Shown piece after piece: positions 54,097-61,555 of a DNA stretch of 64,000 nucleotides. This DNA is from an uncultured Pseudomonadota bacterium (GTDB lineage Bacteria > Pseudomonadota > Alphaproteobacteria > Rs-D84). The notes beneath the pieces are model-generated. The model had not been told where the DNA came from. It searched no databases and saw only the letters and a program-made list of their open reading frames with translations. A program made the position numbers and the translations under genes. Each line of letters opens with the position of its first letter. Position 1 is the stretch's first letter. The stretch covers positions 1 to 64,000 of the forward strand of contig CAMZIQ010000005.1 of the NCBI GenBank assembly GCA_947307295.1, in the 5' to 3' direction.

Positions 54097-54118
54097 ATTC
54101 CCCGCATTGTGCGGGAAT
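54097..54118. repeat. Inverted repeat ATTCCC-N10-GGGAAT
   Basis: Imperfect palindrome immediately after mnmE, extended inside by CGC/GCG. It is of the ATTCCC...GGGAAT(GAC) type, which recurs as a dispersed repeat in several bacterial groups (for example dRS3 in Neisseria, with an 8-nt spacer). Only one copy was noticed here. The 100 bp after it, to the terminator, has no gene. Confidence 0.6.
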
Positions 54119-54218
54119 GACCGCTTAGTAGCAAAGTCGCGCTGTGGCATTTTGCGTAGGCGGAATGGGAATGGTTGAACTATTTCAGAAAGCAAGTTTT
54201 TATCAACACACAATAAAA

Positions 54219-54240
54219 AAGACCCGAAAATTCGGGTCTT
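54219..54240. terminator. Bidirectional terminator, mnmE / coiled-coil gene
   Basis: AAGACCCGAA (54219-54228) and TTCGGGTCTT (54231-54240), with six A before it and a T-rich GATTTTATTTTTC after it. Serves both convergent genes. Confidence 0.88.
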
Positions 54241-54244
54241 GATT

Positions 54245-55486
54245 TTATTTTTCTTTTGCTTCATTATATAAACTACGGCTTTTTCGTTGATGCATATCTC
54301 GTTTTGCTCTCAACATTGCGCGCTTTAAAACCCTGGCTGTAGATGTATGACGCAACTCTTTATCTTCATCATAAGCTTTTTCCGACAAATCCTTAGCCTT
54401 TATCAACAAATTCAAAGCTTCTGGTGTATCATACTGTTCAATATTAACACGTCTATCATGTGGGGTATGGGTCAGTCTTAAATCAAAAGCTTCCAAAAAT
54501 ATCGCACTATTCACTTCAATGAATTTAAGTGCCTTTTTATATCTGGCTATGGATTCTGCTGTTTTTTTTGGTTTTTCCAAATCTTCCATCGTAAAACCGC
54601 CAATCTTTAACAGTTGTTCCAAAGAAACATGATGCAAACAAGTCTTTGGGGCAAATTGACCGATCATATATTGCAACATATCATTAAAAACTTCTAAATC
54701 TTTCACTGTTTTTATTTGTGTTTGGCCATGCACCAATGCTGCGAACATTGCCCGCACACCAGGATTATCTTTTGGTAAGTCAGCGATATCATCCGCTGTA
54801 ATATCTTTATCAAACGGCAATCTCATTGAATAACGGAAATCACCACGTTCAAATTTTTCCGCCAATTTTATTAATCTTTTTGTTATTTTTTCCTTGCGTT
54901 TTTCTAGACGTTTCTCTTCTTCTTGTATTCTTTTCTCTGCTTCTTGTTCTCTTTTTTCTTCTTCTTGTTTTTCTTTTTCTTCTTTCTTTTTGATTTTTTC
55001 CAAATTTCTTTCTCTACGTTTCTTTACATAGTTAACAAATTCATTTGTACCAGTCACGTCTGCAAACAATTGCAAAGTATCTTGATCAAACCGTTCCAAT
55101 TGATCAAGCATTTCTTCAAACGCATTATACCCACAAGCAACTCTAAACCATGTTGAAACTGTTGAAAAATCTTTTTCTATTGCATTCACCATTTCTTTAA
55201 AATTAACTACTTGATTAAATACCGAAAAAACGATTTCTTTATTTTCTTTTGATAAATATTGCGTTAAATACAAAAAGTTTATCATCAATGCAACATCTTT
55301 AGGTTTTTCTATATAATTTTTACATACATAAACATACACCAAACTCTCAGGAATACCATACCCTGATTCAAGAACAGCTCTAAAATCACCAGGTGTTACA
55401 CCAAGTTTTCCTCCATATCCGGTTATATATTCTTTCACCTTTGAAAAATCTATATGATCTATTAGATATTTTTTTTCTGTTGCCAT
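54245..55486 (-). CDS. Unknown coiled-coil protein, 413 residues
   Basis: No family recognised. Three parts: a helical N-terminal domain (1-150), a strongly charged Glu/Lys/Arg coiled coil (about 155-215, EKIKKKEEKEKQEEEKREQEAEK...) and a C-terminal helical domain with conserved-looking LRLTHTPHDRRVNIEQYDTPEALNLLIKAKDLSEKAYD. No signal peptide. Strong SD AAAAGGAG. The 369 bp upstream hold paired hairpins and the micro-ORF with its promoter on the same strand, so the gene may be cotranscribed with or controlled by that leader. Confidence 0.72.
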   Translation of the reverse strand: MATEKKYLIDHIDFSKVKEYITGYGGKLGVTPGDFRAVLESGYGIPESLVYVYVCKNYIEKPKDVALMINFLYLTQYLSKENKEIVFSVFNQVVNFKEMVNAIEKDFSTVSTWFRVACGYNAFEEMLDQLERFDQDTLQLFADVTGTNEFVNYVKKRRERNLEKIKKKEEKEKQEEEKREQEAEKRIQEEEKRLEKRKEKITKRLIKLAEKFERGDFRYSMRLPFDKDITADDIADLPKDNPGVRAMFAALVHGQTQIKTVKDLEVFNDMLQYMIGQFAPKTCLHHVSLEQLLKIGGFTMEDLEKPKKTAESIARYKKALKFIEVNSAIFLEAFDLRLTHTPHDRRVNIEQYDTPEALNLLIKAKDLSEKAYDEDKELRHTSTARVLKRAMLRAKRDMHQRKSRSLYNEAKEK

Positions 55487-55522
55487 TTCTTTCTCCTTTT
55501 TTTCTTTATAAAACTAAAGAAC

Positions 55523-55550
55523 GGACCAAACGCATTCATGCGTTTGATCC
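55523..55550 (-). repeat. Hairpin A upstream of coiled-coil gene
   Basis: 13-bp arms 55523-55535 and 55538-55550 around a 2-nt loop; one G-T pair. On the minus strand it is followed by TTCTTTAGTTTT, so it could end the micro-ORF transcript or act as an attenuator 37 bp ahead of the gene at 55486. Confidence 0.7.
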
Positions 55551-55565
55551 GTCATAAATTCATGC

Positions 55566-55590
55566 AAAACAAATCGTTCCGATTTGTTTT
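55566..55590 (-). repeat. Hairpin B between micro-ORF stop and hairpin A
   Basis: Perfect 11-bp arms AAAACAAATCG (55566-55576) and CGATTTGTTTT (55580-55590) around a 3-nt loop, 15 bp after the micro-ORF stop on the minus strand. Confidence 0.8.
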
Positions 55591-55605
55591 ATGGCTTGGC
55601 AAAAA

Positions 55606-55671
<66 letters not shown>

Positions 55672-55698
55672 GTTTTTTTCTTTTCCTTTATGAGAAAA

Positions 55699-55710
55699 AT
55701 TATACCATAT
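55699..55710 (-). promoter_or_regulatory. Extended -10 promoter for micro-ORF copy 2
   Basis: Minus strand ATATGGTATAAT, identical to copy 1 and to the typA element. It lies 27 nt upstream of the micro-ORF ATG. Confidence 0.5.
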
Positions 55711-55782
55711 TTTAACACGAAAACAAAATGAAAAATAGCATCAACCGATTTTATAAATTAAATGGAATTGTTTAGATACGCC

Positions 55783-55830
55783 GCCGTTAGTAAGCGAAGT
55801 GTAGTAGACCTACATAAGAGAACTAACGGC
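55783..55830. repeat. 48-bp nested inverted repeat after the ligase operon
   Basis: Outer arms GCCGTTAGT (55783-55791) and ACTAACGGC (55822-55830) are perfect; inner arms TGTAG (55800-55804) and CTACA (55810-55814) pair within them. It is 26 bp beyond the last ligase stop and lacks a T-run, so it is not a standard terminator. A structured RNA, REP-like element or 3'-end stabiliser is possible. No gene is seen between 55711 and 55855. Confidence 0.65.
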
Positions 55831-55855
55831 AAGCAGATGAATAATTATATTTAAA

Positions 55856-57436
55856 TTATTCCTTTCTATCTGGATATTTGCCATCAATCAGATTTTTTCT
55901 AACTTCATGATGCTTAATTTTCTGTGTACTGGTCATTGGCAAATCTTCCGTAGTCATCGCAAAATGAGTCACCCACTTATAAGACGCTACTTTCTTATTC
56001 GCCTCAGCCACAGCAGCAGCCAATTTTTCCATTGTCATATCTTTATCAACTTGGAATACGCCGTATGCAACAGTTTTATCACCAACCTTGTGTTCAAAAA
56101 CCGCCACATTTTTTACACCTTTGATTTCCATGAATAACGCTTCTAATTCATCAGGATAAACATTTTTACCGCTATCCAAAACAATCACTTGTTTTTTACG
56201 CCCAGCAAAATGAAGTTCTCCGTTTTTATCCATATACATCATATCGCCAGTATTAAAGAAACCTTTTTCATCGAATACCGTAGCATTAACTTCATCATTA
56301 TTCAGATACCCGTTAAATACCTGATGGCCGCGCACCCACAAAATTCCAACACCATTTTCATCTTTATCACGAATTTCACATTCGTTATTAGATGTAGGCG
56401 CACCTACGGAATAAGCCAATCTTTTGTTTGTCGGTTTAGAAATACAGATTGGTCCAACCGTTTCTGTTAAACCATAGCCCTGGATAAATGCCAAACCCAA
56501 AGATTCATAGAAATTTTCAACTTCTGGTTTAGTCGCGGCACCACCCGCAATCAGCAACCGGACACGACCACCAAAAATATCTAACAATGGTTCTTGGACC
56601 TTGCGAACAAAGAAATCAAGTCCCATATCTTTCAAAGTTTTTTGATTGTTTAAAATAAACGAAGCCACGCGCCATTTTTTTTGCTGCTTCATCCCATCAA
56701 TAATTTTATTACGGAATAATTCCAAAACGCGTGGAACAACCGGAATAACATGCGGTCTGAATTTTTTAAAGTCATCTAATATATACTTTGGATTAATCAC
56801 AGGCTGCAAAACCAAACCACCACCATATTGAATCGTTCCAAGTATGCAGACTGCGAATCCAAATATGTGATAAAGTGGCAAAAAGCCATACATTATTTCC
56901 CCAGAATGATAATAATCAGACATATCTTCCAATGAATTTGCACATTCTATCAAATTAAAATGCGTTAATGGCACAACCTTTGGAGTTCCTGTTGATCCAG
57001 ATGTAAATGACATAGTCGCAACGTCTGTTGATTCCGAAGGATAAGGTCTTAAATCATAATCTACATCACCATCTTTGCGTGTTATATCACAAAATTTAAA
57101 CTTATCTGTTTTATAAAAGAACGAAGGTTCAGCACATACAAATTTACAACCAGCAATTTCACACATCTTATCATATTCACGTGGTGTTAAATTTGTATCC
57201 AACATCAACACAGTTGCACCCAAATACCATACCGCAAACAAAGTCAAAGGAAATTGAGGTAAATTATGTGATAAAATACCAACAACATCACCGTTTTTAA
57301 TTCCTTCTTTGTGCAAAGTCGCCGCGCGTGCGCGCACTTGTTCTATGAATTGTGCATAAGTAATGTTTTCACGAACCAAAAACAAATTTTCTGGCCATTG
57401 ATTTACTGCGTTTTCTAACTTTTGATACATATTCAT
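55856..57436 (-). CDS. AMP-dependent acyl ligase, paralogue 1
   Basis: 526 residues from MNMYQKLENAV; this ATG (SD AAAGGTG) gives the same start as both paralogues, so the longer frame to 57505 is not used. ANL-superfamily motifs: TMSFTSGSTGTPKVVPLTH (AMP/phosphate loop), QGYGLTETVGP, FNTGDMMYMDKNGELHFAGRKKQVIVLDSGKNVYPDELEALF, and the C-terminal STQKIKHHEVR with the catalytic Lys. It should adenylate a carboxylate, probably a fatty acid, and transfer it to CoA or a carrier. Substrate unknown. Last gene of the tandem array. Confidence 0.88.
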   Translation of the reverse strand: MNMYQKLENAVNQWPENLFLVRENITYAQFIEQVRARAATLHKEGIKNGDVVGILSHNLPQFPLTLFAVWYLGATVLMLDTNLTPREYDKMCEIAGCKFVCAEPSFFYKTDKFKFCDITRKDGDVDYDLRPYPSESTDVATMSFTSGSTGTPKVVPLTHFNLIECANSLEDMSDYYHSGEIMYGFLPLYHIFGFAVCILGTIQYGGGLVLQPVINPKYILDDFKKFRPHVIPVVPRVLELFRNKIIDGMKQQKKWRVASFILNNQKTLKDMGLDFFVRKVQEPLLDIFGGRVRLLIAGGAATKPEVENFYESLGLAFIQGYGLTETVGPICISKPTNKRLAYSVGAPTSNNECEIRDKDENGVGILWVRGHQVFNGYLNNDEVNATVFDEKGFFNTGDMMYMDKNGELHFAGRKKQVIVLDSGKNVYPDELEALFMEIKGVKNVAVFEHKVGDKTVAYGVFQVDKDMTMEKLAAAVAEANKKVASYKWVTHFAMTTEDLPMTSTQKIKHHEVRKNLIDGKYPDRKE

Positions 57437-57474
57437 TTTAACACCTTTGTATTGTTTTATATGTATAACGTGAC

Positions 57475-57509
57475 GATTGTGGAAGCGGATACATGCCGCT
57501 TCCACAATC
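57475..57509 (-). repeat. 14-bp perfect hairpin between ligase genes 2 and 1
   Basis: Arms 57475-57488 and 57496-57509 (GATTGTGGAAGCGG / CCGCTTCCACAATC) around a 7-nt loop, in the 78-bp gap between stop and next start. No T-run follows on the minus strand, so an mRNA processing or stability element is more likely than a terminator. Confidence 0.75.
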
Positions 57510-57514
57510 TAGTT

Positions 57515-59095
57515 TTATTCATGTCTATTTGTATATTTACCATCAATCAACCATTGACGCACAACGTGATGTTTAATCTTCTGTGTACTTGTCACAGGCA
57601 AATCATCTGTTGTCATAGCAAAGTGAGTCACCCATTTATACGAAGCTACTTTTTTATTTGTCGCAGCCACGGCAGATGCCAACTTTTCCATCGTCATACC
57701 TTCTTCAACGCTAAATACACCGTATGCAACAGTTTTACCATTTATTTCATGTTCAAAAACTGCAACGTTTTTAACGCCAGGTATCTCTATGAACAAAGCT
57801 TCTAATTCATCAGGGTAAACATTTTTACCACTGTCCAAAACAATTACTTGCTTTTTACGACCGGCAAAATGAAGTTCCCCATTTTTATCCATTGATACCA
57901 AATCACCTGTGCAGAAGAAGCCATCTTTGTCAAAACAATCTTTATTAGCATCTTCATTATTCAAATAACCACACAAAACTTGGTTTCCACGAACCCACAA
58001 CATTCCGATTCCAGATTCATCTTTGTTGCGAATTTGACATTCGGTATCCCCCATTGGTGCACCAAAGGCATAAGCAACACGTTTCTTTAACGGTTTCGAA
58101 CAACAGATTGGTCCAACAGTTTCAGTCATACCATAACCTTGAACAAAAGCCATGCCCAATTGTGTATAAAACTTTTCTACTTCTGGTTTTGTTGCAGCAC
58201 CACCAGCAACCAATAATCTTGCACGACCACCAAAGATAGAACGAATTTGGTTCAATACTTTATCAACCAATTTGCCCAATCCGATAAAACGCAATGTTTT
58301 TTGATGATTCATAATGAAAGATACCAGACCCCATTTTTTCTTTTGTTTAATACCTTCAATAATCTTTTTACGGAATATTTCCCATAACTTTGGCACAGCA
58401 GGAATAACCTGCGGTTTATATTGCGCGAAATCAGCCATAATTGCATTAGGATTAATTGTTGATTGCAACAAAATTCCCATACCAAAATGCAACGGTGCTA
58501 AAAATCCGACAGCAAAACCAAACACATGATAAAGTGGTAAAAACGCATAGAACATTTCACCTGGCTTTAACCATTGATTTAAATATTCCAAATTATCTGA
58601 ACAAGAAACCAAATTAAAATGTGTCAAAGGCACAATCTTTGGAATTCCTGTTGAACCAGATGTAAATGATAATGTCGCGATATCATCATCTTTTAATGGA
58701 TAAGGTTTTAATTTTTCATCTATATCAGCGTCTTTTGATTGGATATCGAAAAATTTAAACCCTTTGGCATCATAGAAAAAAGATTTTTCAGCACATACCA
58801 ACTTACAATCTGTTAAATGTGTCATATTATCATATTCAACAGACGTTAAGTTTGTATCCAACAATAATACACGTCCACCAAGATACCATATTGCAAAAAG
58901 TGTCACAGGAAATTCTGGTATATTATGCGATAATAAACCAACGACATCACCTGCTTTGACACCTTGTTTTTTCAAAGTTGTAGCACGTGCCCGTACCAAA
59001 TCTTTCAGACCTTCAAAAGTCACATTTTCACGAACCAAAAATACAGTTTTTGGATTTCTTTTTATGTTCTTTTCTAACAATTCATACATATTCAT
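57515..59095 (-). CDS. AMP-dependent acyl ligase, paralogue 2
   Basis: 526 residues, MNMYELLEKNIKRNPKTVFLVRENVTFEGL. The full ANL motif set is intact: LSFTSGSTGIPKIVPLTH, QGYGMTETVGP, FCTGDLVSMDKNGELHFAGRKKQ, STQKIKHHVVR. Compared with paralogue 1 the acyl-pocket region before GGRARLLVAGGAATKPEVEKFYTQLG differs most, hinting at different substrates. Middle gene of the array; the next upstream stop is 35 bp away. Confidence 0.88.
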   Translation of the reverse strand: MNMYELLEKNIKRNPKTVFLVRENVTFEGLKDLVRARATTLKKQGVKAGDVVGLLSHNIPEFPVTLFAIWYLGGRVLLLDTNLTSVEYDNMTHLTDCKLVCAEKSFFYDAKGFKFFDIQSKDADIDEKLKPYPLKDDDIATLSFTSGSTGIPKIVPLTHFNLVSCSDNLEYLNQWLKPGEMFYAFLPLYHVFGFAVGFLAPLHFGMGILLQSTINPNAIMADFAQYKPQVIPAVPKLWEIFRKKIIEGIKQKKKWGLVSFIMNHQKTLRFIGLGKLVDKVLNQIRSIFGGRARLLVAGGAATKPEVEKFYTQLGMAFVQGYGMTETVGPICCSKPLKKRVAYAFGAPMGDTECQIRNKDESGIGMLWVRGNQVLCGYLNNEDANKDCFDKDGFFCTGDLVSMDKNGELHFAGRKKQVIVLDSGKNVYPDELEALFIEIPGVKNVAVFEHEINGKTVAYGVFSVEEGMTMEKLASAVAATNKKVASYKWVTHFAMTTDDLPVTSTQKIKHHVVRQWLIDGKYTNRHE

Positions 59096-59130
59096 AACTA
59101 AGTCCTTTTTTACAATAATTTATCAACAAT

Positions 59131-60711
59131 TTATTCATGTTTGTTTGGATATTTTCCATCTATCAGGTTTTGACGCACAACATGATGTTTAACCTTTTGC
59201 GTACTGGTCGTCGGCAAATCATCAGTTGTCATAGCAAAATGTGTCACCCATTTATACGATGCTAGTTTTTTATTTGCACCAGCAACCGCAGAAGACAATT
59301 TTTCCATCGTCATAGCATCATCCACTTGGAATACACCATATGTGACGGTTTTGCCTTTGACTTTGTGTTCAAACACAGCGACATTTTTTACGCCGTCTAT
59401 ATCCATAAACAAAGCTTCTAATTCATCAGGATAAACATTTTTACCGCTGTCCAAAACAATTACTTGCTTTTTACGACCAGCAAAATGGTATTGTTTATTT
59501 TTATCCAAATAAACCAAATCACCAGTATTAAACCAGCCGTCTTTATCAAATAATTCTTTATTAGCAGTATCATTATTCAAATACCCTTTGAATATATTTG
59601 GACCACGAACCCACAATGTTCCAACACCTGTTTCGTCAGCATCTCTGATTGTACATTCAGAACATCCCACAGGTGTTCCAAACGCAAAAGGAACACGATG
59701 TTTAACCGGTCTTGAACAACAAAATGGTCCGACAGTTTCGGTCATTCCATACCCTTGAACAAACGCAATGCCCAAAGATTCATAGAAACTTTCAACCTCT
59801 GGCTTAGTTGCTGCACCACCAGCAATCATCAAACTGACACGACCACCAAAAATATCCTGCAAAGGTTTTTGAACTTTTCTAACAAGCCAAGCAAAACCAA
59901 TTTTCTTCAAAAACTTTTGATATTTTAAAACGAAAGAAACCAACCACCATTTGTGTTGAGCCTTTATCCCTTCGATAATCTTATTACGGAAAACTTCCCA
60001 CAAACGAGGTACCGCAGGTATACAATGCGGTTTATAAGTTTTAAAATCATCCAAAATATTTTTCGGATTAATCGTTGCTTGCAACAAAATCCCCATATGG
60101 AAATGCATAGGAGCCAAAATTCCAGCAGCAAACCCAAACACATGATAAAGCGGTAAAAATCCATACATTATTTCATTTTTATGAATCCATTGCCCCATAT
60201 CTGCATAACAATCAGAAGATGTTTTCAAATTACCATGTGTTAATGGCACAACCTTTGGCTGCCCCGTTGAACCAGATGTGAAAGATAATGTCGCAATATC
60301 ATTATCGTCAATTTTGGCTGGTTTAATCCGTGCATCTGTTTTACCATCTTCGGTTTCTATATCAAAGAACTTAAACCCTTTGGTTTTATAGAAAAAAGAT
60401 TTTTCAGCACACACAAATTTACATCCAACTGTCTTGGTCATATTATCGTATTCAAACGGTGTTAAATTTGTATCCAACAACAAAACAGTCCCGCCCAAAT
60501 ACCATATTGCAAAAAGTGTCACAGGAAATTCTGGTATATTATGCGCCAATAAACCAACGACATCACCCGCCTTTACCCCAGCATTATGTAATGTAGTTGC
60601 ACGTGCATGAATTAATTTCAGAACTTCTTTAAATGTGATGTTTTCGCGTACCAAATACAAAGCATCTGGCGATTCTTTCGCCACTTGCTCTAAAAATTGA
60701 TACATGTTCAT
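59131..60711 (-). CDS. AMP-dependent acyl ligase, paralogue 3
   Basis: 526 residues, MNMYQFLEQVAKESPDALYLVRENITFKEV. Motifs intact: LSFTSGSTGQPKVVPLTH, QGYGMTETVGPFCCSRP, FNTGDLVYLDKNKQYHFAGRKKQVIVLDSGKNVYPDEL, STQKVKHHVVR. First gene of the three, read from the promoter at 60751-60779. Identical length and near-identical motif context show recent tandem duplication with functional retention of all three. Confidence 0.88.
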   Translation of the reverse strand: MNMYQFLEQVAKESPDALYLVRENITFKEVLKLIHARATTLHNAGVKAGDVVGLLAHNIPEFPVTLFAIWYLGGTVLLLDTNLTPFEYDNMTKTVGCKFVCAEKSFFYKTKGFKFFDIETEDGKTDARIKPAKIDDNDIATLSFTSGSTGQPKVVPLTHGNLKTSSDCYADMGQWIHKNEIMYGFLPLYHVFGFAAGILAPMHFHMGILLQATINPKNILDDFKTYKPHCIPAVPRLWEVFRNKIIEGIKAQHKWWLVSFVLKYQKFLKKIGFAWLVRKVQKPLQDIFGGRVSLMIAGGAATKPEVESFYESLGIAFVQGYGMTETVGPFCCSRPVKHRVPFAFGTPVGCSECTIRDADETGVGTLWVRGPNIFKGYLNNDTANKELFDKDGWFNTGDLVYLDKNKQYHFAGRKKQVIVLDSGKNVYPDELEALFMDIDGVKNVAVFEHKVKGKTVTYGVFQVDDAMTMEKLSSAVAGANKKLASYKWVTHFAMTTDDLPTTSTQKVKHHVVRQNLIDGKYPNKHE

Positions 60712-60750
60712 AACATAAAATCCTTGTTGTTTTTATATTGGACGTGGTAT

Positions 60751-60779
60751 ATTATAGTACCATAAAAAAAAGATTGCAA
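60751..60779 (-). promoter_or_regulatory. Promoter of ligase operon
   Basis: Minus strand TTGCAA (complement 60774-60779), 17-bp spacer, TATAAT (complement 60751-60756), 39 bp before the ATG at 60711. The -35 almost touches the divergent xth ATG at 60782. Confidence 0.65.
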
Positions 60780-60781
60780 AT

Positions 60782-61555
60782 ATGAAAATACTAACTTTGA
60801 ATATTAATTCTATACGCGCCCATATCGAAAGTTTTATGGATATTTTGAAATCTGGCGAATACGACACCGTTTTAACCCAAGAATTAAAGGTGGAAAACGC
60901 TAATTTTCCATATAATATTTTGGATGAATATGGGTATAATATAAAGGTTTTTGGTCAAAAATCATGGAATGGCGTGGCTACTTTTTCTAAATGTTCCATT
61001 GAAGATACCACCCTTGGGATGCCATCATACCCAGATGTTAATGCGCGTTTTCTTGAATGTGTGGTTAATGGGCGTATTCGCTTAATAAATGTATATATGC
61101 CGAATGGTGACTGCATAGAATCTCCAAAATTCCCATATAAATTAGATTGGATGACTGCTTTTACTAAATATATTTCACAATATCTTGATTCTGAAGAGCC
61201 AGTTATAATCGGTGGTGATTTCAATGTAGCAATTACTGATAACGATATTTGGAATCCAAAAAATTATGTTGGTTCATCAATATCTGCACCAGCAGCGCGC
61301 GAAATTATGCAACAATGGCTTGATGCTGGTTGGATTGATGCGTGGCGTAGTTTACATCCAAAAGATATAGATTATACATGGTACGGATATCGCGGACGCG
61401 ACACAGTTGGAAACAAGCAGGGATTACGCCTGGACTATTTTCTTTGCAATAAAACCGCTGCAAAAATGGTAAAAAATTGTGAAATAGATATAAACCCACG
61501 CCTTCACGATAAACCAACCGACCACTGTGGATTAATGTTGGAAATCAAAGATTAA
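60782..61555 (+). CDS. xth: Exodeoxyribonuclease III (AP endonuclease)
   Basis: 257 residues of the EEP fold: LTLNINSIRAH, TQELKVE with the metal-binding Glu, NVYMPNG with catalytic Tyr, IIGGDFNVAITDNDIWNP, RLDYFLCN and PTDHCGLML with catalytic Asp and His. It cleaves DNA at abasic sites and removes 3' blocks in base excision repair. Its TAA stop shares a TTAA with the convergent addB stop. Confidence 0.94.
   Translation: MKILTLNINSIRAHIESFMDILKSGEYDTVLTQELKVENANFPYNILDEYGYNIKVFGQKSWNGVATFSKCSIEDTTLGMPSYPDVNARFLECVVNGRIRLINVYMPNGDCIESPKFPYKLDWMTAFTKYISQYLDSEEPVIIGGDFNVAITDNDIWNPKNYVGSSISAPAAREIMQQWLDAGWIDAWRSLHPKDIDYTWYGYRGRDTVGNKQGLRLDYFLCNKTAAKMVKNCEIDINPRLHDKPTDHCGLMLEIKD

Noticed and set aside
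57437..57505. 23-residue N-terminal extension of ligase paralogue 1
   Set aside because: It crosses the intercistronic hairpin, and both paralogues start at MNMY; SD AAAGGTG precedes that ATG.
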